Part shown: positions 1-8,154 of the stretch, one piece after another | Layout: each line of letters starts with the position of its first letter | How positions within the stretch are numbered: position 1 is the stretch's first letter | Assembly (NCBI GenBank): GCA_903642325.1 | Contig: CAHJWM010000055.1 | Location: 1 to 32,053, forward strand | Direction of reading: 5' to 3' | Length of the DNA: 32,053 nucleotides | Source: Myxococcales bacterium | GTDB lineage: Bacteria; Myxococcota_A; Polyangia; Polyangiales; Polyangiaceae | Translations under genes and position numbers: made by a program | Notes under the pieces: generated by a model | Database searches by the model: none | The model's input: the letters and a program-made list of their open reading frames with translations, nothing else | What the model was told of the DNA's origin: nothing

Positions 1-243
1 GGCGTGCCCGCGGGCGTGCCCGCGGGCGCCGCCGAAGCCGCGCGCGACACGCTGAGCGCCGCCCTCACCGCGGCCGAGCAACTACCGCGAGCTAGCGCCG
101 AGTCGCTGCTCCTGCACGCGCGGCAAGCCTTCATCCAAGGCATGCACCTGACGGCGCTGATCGCGGCGATTCTCGCGGGCTCCTGCGCTATCCTCGTGCT
201 GACGAGCCTGCCTCATACGAGGCTGCATCCGTCTGCCAGCTGA
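1..243 (+). CDS. C-terminal end of an MFS (DHA2/EmrB-like) transporter, 5' truncated
   Basis: The reading frame is open from the first base of the window, so the gene begins upstream. The visible 80 residues show an Ala-rich stretch, then a segment ending in AFIQGMH, then one hydrophobic helix (LTALIAAILAGSCAILVL) and a short basic tail. This loop, the AF-x-x-GM motif and a last helix are how many 14-helix DHA2-type drug exporters end, so I read it as the end of an inner-membrane efflux pump. The gene converges on the sigma factor gene with only about 25 bases between the stops. The family call rests on a short tail and is moderate. Substrate cannot be inferred. Confidence 0.5.
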   Translation, partial: GVPAGVPAGAAEAARDTLSAALTAAEQLPRASAESLLLHARQAFIQGMHLTALIAAILAGSCAILVLTSLPHTRLHPSAS

Positions 244-268
244 CGGATCGCGAGCAGAAACACGGCAC

Positions 269-1141
269 TCAAGCGGCGTTCACGGCGAGCCAGCTGCCGC
301 CTTGCGAAAGTTGCGTAATGCTCGTCTTCAGCTTCTTTTTGGCCCGCGCTTCGAGCTGGCGCGCGCGTTCACGCGAGACACCTAACCTGCGACCGATGTC
401 GGCGAGGGAAAGCTCGTCCTCACTGTCAGCCATCAGCCGATGCTCGACGATGTAGCGCTCGCGCGGATCCAATCCCGTGAGCGCGCGGCTGACCGCGTCG
501 CGGGCGTAGCCGTTCACCTCCGAGCTCATCAGACCGTCCTCCTGATTGGGCTCACCGGCGATCAGCGTGTCGGCGAGCGTCGTAGACGAATCGCTGTAAA
601 CAGGGGCGTCGAGCGATACATCGCGCGCCTCCAGCGAGCGGACCATGGCGGCGACCTTGGCGGCTGGCAGATCGAGCGCCTGCGCGAGCAGCGCATCCGC
701 CTGCTCGCCATCACCCACCAAATTCGCGATGCGCACGCGCTCACGCCGAATCTTGAAGAACATTTTTGAACGGAGCGCGCTCGAGCCTCCCACCATGCTC
801 CACGACCGGATCACGTGATTCAGAATGTACGCGCGAATCCAGTACGAGGCATACGTCACGAAGCGCGTGCCCCGGTCGTTATCGAACTTCTGCAATGCAT
901 GCACGAGGCCGAAGTTGCCCTCGGCAACCAGCTCGGACAGGGGCAAACCGTAACGGTGATATTTGAACGCGATCGATATGACATAGCGAAGGTGGGCACG
1001 GACGAGATTTTCACGCGCGCCTTCGTTCCGTTCCGTCAGCCAGCGCGTCGTTAGCGCATGCTCGTCTTCGCGTGACAGCTCAGGATAGTTATGCGCTGCG
1101 CTGATGTAGTGCGTGAGTGAGGGGTCGGTTTGGTGTGCCAT
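269..1141 (-). CDS. rpoH: RNA polymerase sigma factor, sigma-32 (RpoH) type
   Basis: A 290-residue sigma-70 family factor. Region 2 lies at about residues 45-116 (NLVRAHLRYVISIA, then AEGNFGLVHALQKFD and the RFVTYASYWIRAYI helix that binds the -10 element). The segment RSKMFFKIRRER at about 125-136 resembles the RpoH box. Region 4 is a C-terminal helix-turn-helix (LSLADIGRRLGVSRERARQLE). In RpoH proteins these parts direct polymerase to heat-shock promoters, and the length fits. The open frame extends upstream to 1270, but that part is basic, low in order and lies before the conserved start (MAHQTDPSLTHY), so ATG at 1141 is preferred. Myxobacteria often have several RpoH-like factors, so whether this is the main heat-shock sigma factor or a paralogue is open. 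Confidence 0.88.
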   Translation of the reverse strand: MAHQTDPSLTHYISAAHNYPELSREDEHALTTRWLTERNEGARENLVRAHLRYVISIAFKYHRYGLPLSELVAEGNFGLVHALQKFDNDRGTRFVTYASYWIRAYILNHVIRSWSMVGGSSALRSKMFFKIRRERVRIANLVGDGEQADALLAQALDLPAAKVAAMVRSLEARDVSLDAPVYSDSSTTLADTLIAGEPNQEDGLMSSEVNGYARDAVSRALTGLDPRERYIVEHRLMADSEDELSLADIGRRLGVSRERARQLEARAKKKLKTSITQLSQGGSWLAVNAA

Positions 1142-1599
1142 CTTGGTTCGCTGGTAATGTGCTCTGGCTACGCCGCGGGTTGCGTGAGAGTTCCGCGAAG
1201 TTTTGTTAAGGCGCGAGTCTGTACGTTTAGCCAACAGGGCTGGACGGACGCGCTTCGCGGGGCGCCGCAATTCCTGCCTGGCGGTTCGCCGCCGGGGCCG
1301 GGCCGGGCAGTCCTTGCCATCAACTGGCGATGTCCGTCTTCCATCGATCAGCGATTGGGTGTTGATGCATGGTCACCGAGCGGGACCGAGCGCACGCAGC
1401 CTTCGGCGTCGTGGCCGGCCTCACGCCGCTCCACCAGAGGGACGCGGAGCTCAGATTGCAGTTTGGCTCGAAGCCTGCCCGAGCCGGCGGCAGTCCGGCC
1501 CCCTATCCAGCGCGCCGCATCACCGCACGCGCGCCTGCTCGCCGTGAGCCTTCCGCAGCAAGGCGGCGCAGTCGCCGGCCTCGGTCATTCGCACGGCGG
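1142..1599 (-). other. Intergenic region upstream of the sigma factor
   Basis: About 460 bases without a convincing gene. It should hold the promoter of the sigma factor, but I find no clear -35/-10 pair. The open frames here are Arg/Pro/Ser-rich, as expected of noncoding GC-rich DNA. One short minus-strand stretch (1520 to about 1633) reads as orderly protein in a frame other than that of the neighbouring pseudouridine synthase; see the findings. Confidence 0.5.
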
Positions 1600-2514
1600 T
1601 CAGCCATCGCTTGCCACCGTCGTTCCGCACGGCTCACGTGCCAGCCATTGCTCGAGCCGAACATGCGGCGCCCCAGCGCTGCGCGTTTCCGCGGCATAAC
1701 GAAAAAGCGCCCGCACTTTGCGCGCGCGCAGCCCCGCGCGACCGCCAACCGCAGCCCACAGCGGCTCGACCTCGGGTTCGCCGAGTAGCCGCCAGTCACC
1801 GAGGGCGAGGCCGCCGTCGTGCAGCGGGCCAATGCCGCGGCGATGAAGGTGAACGAGGTGCAAGCCGAGCGCAAAACACATGTGTCGGATCTGGCGCTTC
1901 CTGCCTTGAGTCAGCGTGAGCTCGAGCTCGGTACAGTGGGCGTTGCGCGCCAAAATGTGCGCGCTCCGTGCACTGAGCAGCTCCCCGTTGTGCAGCACGC
2001 CATCGACCAACGTGGCAAGGCGCGGGTCGTCGTCCGAGAGGCATTCGTCGAGCCATAGCCAATAGCGTTTGTCGGTCGCATGATCGGGGCGCAACACCGC
2101 GCTCGCAAGATCGCCGTCGTTCGTGAATAGGAGAAGGCCAGTGGTGTCACGGTCCAGTCGACCCACTGGAAAGCAGCCCGCGGGCAGGGCACGGAGGTAC
2201 GGTGACAGGTCACTTTTGCCGTTTGGATCGCGCGCGGTGCAGGTCACGTGCTTGGGCTTGTTGAGTAAGGCATAGACGGGCGTGCACGTTGTATCGATTG
2301 GCCTGCCATCCAGCAGCAGGTGATCGTCCTCGAACACCAACGCTTCGAGCGCTAGGACGCGCGGCTCCGCGCCATCGGCCGCGCGCACGCTCAGCCGACC
2401 GGCGTGCCAGCATTCGGCCGCGTCTCGCAGTGGAAGACGCAGACTCTCTGCGGCTCGTTTCAGCAGACGCTGCGGCAGTCGACTCTTGGCATCGCTGCTG
2501 CCCACGCGTGACAC
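1600..2514 (-). CDS. 16S/23S rRNA pseudouridine synthase, RsuA/RluB/RluE/RluF type
   Basis: A 304-residue cytoplasmic enzyme that would isomerise a uridine in rRNA to pseudouridine. An S4-like RNA-binding region covers about residues 12-55. The catalytic domain follows, with the family signature GRLDRDTTGLLLFTNDG at 118-134; the Asp of GRLD (D121) is the expected nucleophile. Further conserved blocks are LNKPKHVTCTARDP (84-97) and LTQGRKRQIRHM. The start is a GTG at 2514. About 50 residues follow the last conserved block (AVGGRAGLRARKVRALF), ending in ASDG, which is a long tail for the family. It lies 47 bases from the end of the sensor kinase gene on the same strand. The exact rRNA target cannot be read from sequence. 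Confidence 0.9.
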   Translation of the reverse strand: MSRVGSSDAKSRLPQRLLKRAAESLRLPLRDAAECWHAGRLSVRAADGAEPRVLALEALVFEDDHLLLDGRPIDTTCTPVYALLNKPKHVTCTARDPNGKSDLSPYLRALPAGCFPVGRLDRDTTGLLLFTNDGDLASAVLRPDHATDKRYWLWLDECLSDDDPRLATLVDGVLHNGELLSARSAHILARNAHCTELELTLTQGRKRQIRHMCFALGLHLVHLHRRGIGPLHDGGLALGDWRLLGEPEVEPLWAAVGGRAGLRARKVRALFRYAAETRSAGAPHVRLEQWLAREPCGTTVASDG

Positions 2515-2522
2515 CTATCACG
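2507..2522. promoter_or_regulatory. Inverted repeat over the pseudouridine synthase start codon
   Basis: A perfect palindrome CGTGA-N6-TCACG spans the GTG start codon (2514-2512, minus strand). It could be an operator or a short hairpin limiting ribosome access. A 5-bp arm can occur by chance in GC-rich DNA. Confidence 0.2.
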
Positions 2523-2561
2523 TCGCGCGCCGCGCCTCACGCTTGATCGGCTCAGCGCATC

Positions 2562-4268
2562 CTAGGCGAGCTGCGGTTGGGCCGCAGCCCCGCTCGCCGC
2601 CGTCGCGAGCTCGGTTACGCCGGGTGGAGTCGGATCGAGCGCGTCTCTCACCTTTCGCGCCAAACTCTGCGGCGTGATGGGCTTCTGTATAAAGGCGATA
2701 GTCGAATAAAAGATGCCGTCGCGCACGGCTGCGTCGTCCGTGTAGCCCGACATGTAGAGCACCTTCATCTCCGGCCGTACTCGAAGCAACCGCTCCGCAA
2801 GCTCTCGGCCACTCATCCGGCGCATCACCACGTCCGTCAACAAGAGGTCGATTTTGGAAGCGTACTGTTCACAAAGCAGGAGCGCGTCGCCGCCGCTCTG
2901 GGCATCGAGCACGTTGTAGCCGTATTTGCGCAGAATGGTGCGAGCAAGGACTCGAACTTGTTCGTCGTCCTCGACCAACAGGATGGTTTCGTGGCCCTCT
3001 AGCCGCTCGATGTCCGGTGGCGGGGCCGATGGGCCTACGCGCGCATTTCGATCGATCAGCGGTAGGTAGACTTTAACCGTCGTTCCGTGTGCGAGCTCAC
3101 TGGAGACTCCGACGGCTCCGCCGCTCTGCTTTACAATCCCGGCAACCGTCGCCAGCCCGAGCCCAGTGCCTTTTCCCAGGGGCTTGGTCGTAAAAAACGG
3201 CTGGAACATCCGCTCTTGGGTGGCCGCGTCCATGCCAGTACCGGTGTCTGTCACCGTGATCAGCACGTGTGGTCCAGCGGTTACGCCCGCGTGCTCGCGG
3301 GCGTAGGCCTCGTCCAGCGCCACCTCTTCGGCCGCGATCGTGACTGTCCCACCGTCGGGCATGGCGTCGCGAGCGTTCACCGCAAGGTTGATCATCACCT
3401 GCTCGATCTGGCCGGGGTCGACCAACACCTTGCCGCAAGTGTCGGGAAAGATCGTCGAAAGCTCGACGCCAACCCCAACTAAGCGTTTCAACATGGCGCG
3501 CATTCCGGAAACGGTCGAGCATAGGTCCACGACCTCGGGCTGGATCACCTGCTGGCGGCCGAAAGCCAACAAGCGCCGCGTCAGGGTGCCCGCGAGCACC
3601 CCGGCCGTCTTGATCTCTTGCAGGTCCGCGCGCCTTGGATCTCCTTCTTCGAGATCGAACTCGAGCAGCTCGCTGTAACTCAGAATGACGGACAAGAGAT
3701 TGTTGAAATCATGAGCAACGCTCGCCGCTACGCTGCCGATGGCCTCTAGCTTCTTCGCCTGCTGGAGCTGCTCCTCGAGGTTCTTTCGTTCCGTCAAGTC
3801 GCGGGTGATCATCGCGAAGCCGATCAGCATTCCGGCCGGATCTTTGACTGCCGACAGCACCACGCTTGCCCAAAACTTGGAGCCGTCCTTGCGAACGCGC
3901 CAGCCTTCCTCTTCGACGCGGCCCGTACGTTCGGCGACTTCCAGGTTACGTTGGGCGCGGCCGTCGCCGGAAACCTGGAAGAACGTAGACAGGTGTTTGC
4001 CGACGATCTCCTCGGCTCGGTAGCCTTCGATCAACTCCGCGCCCGCATTCCAGCTTGCGACGTTTCCCGACGTATCCAGCGTGTACAACGCATAGTCCTT
4101 CACGCCGTGCATGAGCCGCAGGAAGCGATCCTCACTTTCTCCAAGAGCCACCGAGGCATCGGCGAGCTGCACGGTTTGCTCGCGAACCGTATCTTCGGCG
4201 GCTTCGAGCGCTAGCCGGGCCCCAGCTCCGCTGTCGCTGTCGCTGTCGAGTCTTGCCGTCCTGTTCAT
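2562..4268 (-). CDS. Hybrid sensor histidine kinase: PAS, HisKA, HATPase, receiver
   Basis: A 568-residue soluble hybrid sensor kinase; no membrane helix is seen. A short coiled N-terminus precedes a PAS domain (about 45-160, with WNAGAELIEGYRAEEIVGK and ITRDLTERK). HisKA follows with phospho-acceptor H186 in SVAAS-VAHDFNNLL. HATPase motifs are the N box (NLAVNARDAMPDGG), DTGTGMD and GKGTGLGLA. The C-terminal receiver domain (about 428-545) has VEDDEQVR, phospho-acceptor D479 in LLLTD, and K529 in IQKP. The ATG at 4268 is chosen over the GTG one codon earlier because AAGGAA sits six bases upstream of it. No separate response regulator is adjacent, so its output partner is elsewhere (orphan kinase). 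The PAS ligand is unknown. Confidence 0.93.
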   Translation of the reverse strand: MNRTARLDSDSDSGAGARLALEAAEDTVREQTVQLADASVALGESEDRFLRLMHGVKDYALYTLDTSGNVASWNAGAELIEGYRAEEIVGKHLSTFFQVSGDGRAQRNLEVAERTGRVEEEGWRVRKDGSKFWASVVLSAVKDPAGMLIGFAMITRDLTERKNLEEQLQQAKKLEAIGSVAASVAHDFNNLLSVILSYSELLEFDLEEGDPRRADLQEIKTAGVLAGTLTRRLLAFGRQQVIQPEVVDLCSTVSGMRAMLKRLVGVGVELSTIFPDTCGKVLVDPGQIEQVMINLAVNARDAMPDGGTVTIAAEEVALDEAYAREHAGVTAGPHVLITVTDTGTGMDAATQERMFQPFFTTKPLGKGTGLGLATVAGIVKQSGGAVGVSSELAHGTTVKVYLPLIDRNARVGPSAPPPDIERLEGHETILLVEDDEQVRVLARTILRKYGYNVLDAQSGGDALLLCEQYASKIDLLLTDVVMRRMSGRELAERLLRVRPEMKVLYMSGYTDDAAVRDGIFYSTIAFIQKPITPQSLARKVRDALDPTPPGVTELATAASGAAAQPQLA

Positions 4269-4700
4269 CACTTATTCCTTGCGCATCAGCGAAGCTCGCC
4301 TTCACCCGCAGACCGGCCGCGCTCGACGTGCGCTTAACCTGCCCCAACGCAGAGTGTGTCACCTGTCGCATAAAAATTCAAACAGCGCTGCGCTGTCGCG
4401 AAGCCGGCATGAATTGCCAGTCATCTCGATTAATAACAGCGTATCTTCTGCGTGTGCGCGCGTCTGCGCGTGCGCGACGCTTCGTGAACAGAGCGCGTTC
4501 GCCCGCGGCGTTGCCATGACTCATGCTTTATTCGGCTGCGACGCAAGGGGCTGCGGCGCGGGGCGCCATGTTGCAACGGTGCCCTGCAGTTCCCTGCGAC
4601 ATCGCTTATGGTGCTGTGTACGGCGAGGCGGAGCTCTTGTGCGCGGACCACACACACGCTCTGATGGTATGCCCACGCCCGCACTAATCGTGCAGCAAAC
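4269..4700. other. Divergent intergenic region between sensor kinase and broken permease
   Basis: About 430 bases between two divergently transcribed genes, so promoters for both are expected. The part around 4368-4445 is richer in A/T than its surroundings (ATAAAAATTCAAACA, ATTAATAACAG). I cannot define a confident -35/-10 pair or an operator, and see no gene. Confidence 0.4.
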
Positions 4701-5969
4701 ATGCCGGCTCGCGACGCGCTCACACTGCTGATTTTCGTGCTTACGATGCTGCTGGTTTTCTGGAAGCCGCGGGGCTACGCACGAAGCGTGCTGGACCGTG
4801 CTCGGCTCCGCCTTGATGGTTGGGCTCGGATTGGTGACGCCGCGCGACGCGCTTGGCGTGGTCATGAGCGCCAAGAGCGCGCTGTTATTCCTGCTGGCCC
4901 TGCTGATGTTATCGGCGCTCTTGGAAAAGAGTGGCTTCTTCGAGTGGGCGGCAATCTTGGCGGCGCGGCTGTCGCGAGGAGATGCGCGGGCGCTCTTCCG
5001 CAACGTATTTCTGCTTGGGGCCATCACCACCGCCACGCTTTCCCTCGACACGACCGCCGTCCTCTTGACGCCGATCGTCCTAGTTTTGGTGAGCCGCCTC
5101 CGCGCCGCGCCGGCTCCATTTCTGATGGCGTGCGCTTTCGTCGCCAACATGGGCTCGCTCCTGCTTCCGGTGAGTAATCTCACGAACCTAATTTTTGCGA
5201 ATGCCTTCCATCTGAGCTTCGCTCGCTTTGCGCGGCTCATGCTTTGCCCGCAAGTCGTTGCGCTGCTGGTCACGTTCTGGCTCCTCCGCTGGCGGTTTGG
5301 CGCAGAGCTCGCGCAAGGTTTCGACCTCGAACAGCTGCCAGGGGTGTCTGACGTGGTCCAGCACCGCGGCTACTTTAGGGCGTCCTTGGCCGTGCTCGCC
5401 GCCGTGCTGGTCGGTTACTTCGTGGCGCCGTTTGCTGGCCTCGAGCCTTACGTCGTGGGTTTCGCCGGGGCGCTGGTCTTGACGGTTGTCGGCCTTGGAT
5501 ACGGGCGAATCGAGCGCGCCTCCGTGCGGGCCGTCTCGTGGAGCATTTTCCCGTTCGTGATAGGCCTCTTCATCGTCGTGAGGGGGGTCGAGCATGCCGG
5601 CGCGGCGGCCTTGGCGATGCACTGGGTCAGCCGCCTCCCGCATCAGCGAGTCGCCAAAATTTTGATCAGCGCTTCAATGACCGGCGCCGCATCGAACCTG
5701 CTCAATAATTTGCCTACGGCGCTGGTAGCCAAGAGCGCACTGCTGGCTTCCAAGTCCGATGCGGCGGCCCAATTCGGGGCTCTCTTGGGAGCCGATCTTG
5801 GGCCAAATATCTTCCCTTTGGATCCCTGGCAACGCTCTTGGTGCTGACATCCGCCCGAAGGAAGGGCACCGCTGTCTCGCTAGCGCAGCTGGTCAAGGTG
5901 GGGCTGTGGCTCACTCCGCTCGTAGTACTGGCGGCGAGCCTCGCGCTCGCCCTGACGTTCGACATCTGA
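4701..5969 (+). pseudogene. ArsB-type anion permease gene disrupted by two frameshifts
   Basis: Inner-membrane ion permease of the ArsB/SLC13 superfamily, broken into three frames. The first helix (ALTLLIFVLTMLLVFWKPRG) is read from ATG 4701. At about 4785 the homology moves to another frame (VLGSALMVGLGLVTPRD), consistent with one extra base. That frame carries KSGFFEWAA, LDTTAVLLTPIVL, NLTNLIFA and the LLNNLPTALVAKSAL motif, then reaches GADLGPNIFP and runs into a false end at about 5847. The ArsB pattern continues as FGSLATLLVL in the original frame if one C is missing in the CCC run near 5818. It ends at the TGA at 5967-5969 after a last helix. The +1 and -1 changes compensate. Either the gene has decayed or the assembly has two base errors. 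No arsR or arsC is adjacent, so arsenite as substrate is not supported by context. Confidence 0.82.
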
Positions 5970-6147
5970 CGGGCAGGGGGAGGGATGAAACGACCGCGTA
6001 GGTTTCGATCGGAATCAGCGCGCCCGCTTTCACGGTACGCCGACATTTGACCACGCGCATCGGCCTTTTGAGCTTGCGTAGGATGTGCAAAGTGCGCCCG
6101 AGGCTGACGTGTGCCCCGGCGAGCTCAACAATGGGCTCCGCTACCCG
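5911..6147 (-). other. Unassigned open stretch, possible gene remnant
   Basis: An open minus-strand frame bounded by stops, without a good start codon. Its translation has a balanced, protein-like composition (EPIVELAGAHVSLGRTLHIL, then RKLKRPMRVVKC and ALIPIETYAVV). This is unlike the Arg/Pro-rich translations of neighbouring noncoding frames. Its end overlaps the 3' end of the permease pseudogene. I do not recognise it, and it may be a decayed fragment or chance. Confidence 0.18.
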
Positions 6148-6149
6148 CT

Positions 6150-6190
6150 AAAAATTCGCTTCACGCAGTGCCGTGTTGAGGCTGTGTGAG
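6150..6190 (-). terminator. Possible Rho-independent terminator of the ThuA-like lipoprotein
   Basis: On the minus strand, CAC-a-CAG and CTG-c-GTG can pair with one internal mismatch, and a TTTTT run follows. The site is about 40 bases past the lipoprotein stop. The stem is short and imperfect. Confidence 0.35.
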
Positions 6191-6228
6191 GGGCGAGCGC
6201 GTCGAATTCGTTGCGCTTGCCCGCTACG

Positions 6229-7746
6229 TTACTTGACGACCGTGGGGGTCTGGCCAATCGGCACGAGGCACGAGGAAAGGTCGAACAGCATGAACTCGAG
6301 CGCCTCTTCTTGCGGCGTGAGCGGGTGATCAGCGCATTGCGATGGTACGATACCGCTTTGGGTTCGCGCACGCGCTCCCATTTGGTTCGCCACGACTGGA
6401 TAGTCGGGGGCCACGCCTGGCGCATTCGTACCCGGTCCACCGCTCACGTGCAGGTCGCTGTATACGACGCGACCGCAGACGGCTCCCGCGCCCGCGCCGA
6501 CCGGCGTATCCACTGAAAAATATTGAGTCGCCGAGGGCGCTTGCGAAGCGTCCGGCGCGATGTGGATCCACTCGGTGGCTGGTGGCTGCGCAAGGGCCTG
6601 AACATTATTGCGAGCGAACCAGATCGGCAGCTGATTGGAAGTGAGCGCCCCGACCATGCCTAGCCACTGTGAAAGCGCCGAGCCCTCCGGAAACGCCGCG
6701 CCTCCGGCAAGGGTCGTGTTGATGACGCTGGGAAAGGACTGGGTATCGTCGATGGTCTGCATCCCTGTGGTCCAAGTGGCGAGGTTGTTCGCGCCGGTCG
6801 CGAACGGGCCCGTGTTGAACCACGCGTACTGATAATGGGATGCGAAGACGCGCCCGCCGGAGTTGGCGTAGTTCATCAAATAGGTCTGAAACGCGGCGGT
6901 CATCGGCGCTCCGGGTGTTCCCCCGGTGGTCTCCCGGCCCTCGCACGAAAGAAGAACCACATCGTGCTCGTTCAGATGCGCCTGCTGGTCCCAAAGACTT
7001 GAGTACGCTTCGACCGGGCCTTGCGCCATTGCCGCGCCTCGAAAGCCTGTGTAGATATGAATGTGGCCGCCCGCGGCCGAGCCGGCGACGTACTCACTTG
7101 CGGAGACGCCGAGACGCAATGGCAGGCATTCGAGTGAATCCGACGCCCCCGTGGCGATCGCGATGTTGGGTAGCGACCCCTCGGCGGAATTCGCCGGCAG
7201 ACGCATGTTGGGCACCTTGTTTGCCTGATTGGCGGCCACCGTGATCCCGTCATATTGCCGGCGCCACTTTCCGGTCTGGACCACGAGGCTGACGGGACCG
7301 CTTGGCGCGCACGGGATTTCGAAGTGGCCGCTCACGTCGGTCGGAGCCCCGATTGCAAGGACCTTGTTGGGTAAAAGCTGGCTACACCCGCAGGCAAGCG
7401 GAACGGTGTCTAGATTAGGAAGGGGTGACTCCGGATCCAGCACATAGACCGAAATATTGTATAAGGGGTTCTTTCCGGCGGGGTCGTAAACGTAACCCTC
7501 GATCGTAGTCGTATTACTGCCAGGGCCAGAGCCACACGCGGTCTGCGCAGAGCCCGCGCTACCGAGGCTGGGAGACACCTGGAGGTCAGGGGGTCTGCTC
7601 CCTCCGCCGGTGCCCTGCGCTCCACCAGCTCCGCCGCCGACCGCCGTGGGGCTGCCGTTCCCAGTTACGGTGTTTGGGGCAGCAGAGCTGCTGCAACCAG
7701 TCGGGCCAAGCAGGCAGATACAGGCGCAAAGAGAAGATAGGCGCAT
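6229..7746 (-). CDS. Exported lipoprotein with carboxypeptidase-regulatory-like and ThuA/GATase-like regions
   Basis: A 505-residue protein with a lipoprotein signal (MRLSSLCACICLLGPTGC, modified Cys probably C18) and a Gly/Ser/Ala-rich linker to about residue 60. A beta-sandwich of the carboxypeptidase regulatory type follows (about 80-185; IEGYVYDPAGKNPLYNISVYV, VSGHFEIP). The rest (about 190-495) resembles the ThuA/class I glutamine amidotransferase fold: HDVVLLSCEGRE at 261-272 has a Cys (C268) where the nucleophile elbow would be, followed by GGRVFASHYQYAWF and CGRVVYSDLHVSG near the end. I know such proteins as common but uncharacterised in Myxococcota. It probably sits in the outer membrane facing the periplasm or outside. 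The Pro at -3 makes the lipobox slightly unusual. Substrate unknown; it stands alone on its strand. Confidence 0.7.
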   Translation of the reverse strand: MRLSSLCACICLLGPTGCSSSAAPNTVTGNGSPTAVGGGAGGAQGTGGGSRPPDLQVSPSLGSAGSAQTACGSGPGSNTTTIEGYVYDPAGKNPLYNISVYVLDPESPLPNLDTVPLACGCSQLLPNKVLAIGAPTDVSGHFEIPCAPSGPVSLVVQTGKWRRQYDGITVAANQANKVPNMRLPANSAEGSLPNIAIATGASDSLECLPLRLGVSASEYVAGSAAGGHIHIYTGFRGAAMAQGPVEAYSSLWDQQAHLNEHDVVLLSCEGRETTGGTPGAPMTAAFQTYLMNYANSGGRVFASHYQYAWFNTGPFATGANNLATWTTGMQTIDDTQSFPSVINTTLAGGAAFPEGSALSQWLGMVGALTSNQLPIWFARNNVQALAQPPATEWIHIAPDASQAPSATQYFSVDTPVGAGAGAVCGRVVYSDLHVSGGPGTNAPGVAPDYPVVANQMGARARTQSGIVPSQCADHPLTPQEEALEFMLFDLSSCLVPIGQTPTVVK

Positions 7747-8150
7747 TTTGATCGCAGGCTCCGTTTAGGTTCGTGCGTGTGGGCTCATCGCTGTGGCAAT
7801 TCGTTCGCTGTCGGAGTTAGTTCGCTGTCGGAGTGAGTACCCGCGGAGCAACCTCCCAGGCACGAAAGGCACTTGCGATCGACTTCCGACGGCCGGGCCC
7901 GCTCTTCCTGTGTCCTCAAAGGTACGGCTTCTGCTGACCCCGGATACTCGTGTCTGAGTAAGTATGAGCGGCCGCACTTTTGATTCACTTATTTCGTCGC
8001 CCCAGATACCCCATGCGTTGCAATGGGCAACGCGAGCGGCATTTTCTGGTGTGGCAGGTACCTAACGCGCAGCTGACCGCGGCGGGAAAGAAGCCCGAGG
8101 CCCACAGAACCGACCAAGCCCAAACGTGCCGCGGGTTACAGACGCGGACG
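7747..8150. other. Intergenic region upstream of the lipoprotein and hemerythrin remnant
   Basis: About 400 bases with no convincing intact gene. It holds the divergent upstream regions of the lipoprotein (minus) and the hemerythrin remnant (plus), plus the 17-bp tandem repeat listed separately. The short open frames (7765-7977, 7980-8263) are Arg/Ser-rich and are not supported. Confidence 0.45.
7804..7837. repeat. Two-copy 17-bp tandem repeat upstream of the lipoprotein
   Basis: GTTCGCTGTCGGAGTTA (7804-7820) is followed at once by GTTCGCTGTCGGAGTGA (7821-7837), 16 of 17 identical. It lies 58-91 bases upstream of the lipoprotein start codon, where an activator or repressor could bind. It could also be a simple duplication. 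Confidence 0.6.
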
Positions 8151-8154
8151 TGTC

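Noticed and set aside
1142-1270. 43-residue N-terminal extension of the sigma factor
   Set aside because: Basic and disordered, and not part of the RpoH family; the ATG at 1141 gives the normal family N-terminus.
4521-5273. 250-residue minus-strand open frame across the permease pseudogene
   Set aside because: Ser/Arg/Ala-rich composition, no motifs, and it overlaps clear ArsB-type helices on the plus strand.
4798-5847. A 349-residue permease as a complete gene
   Set aside because: It lacks the first and last helices, which lie directly next to it in another frame, so it is the middle of a broken gene.
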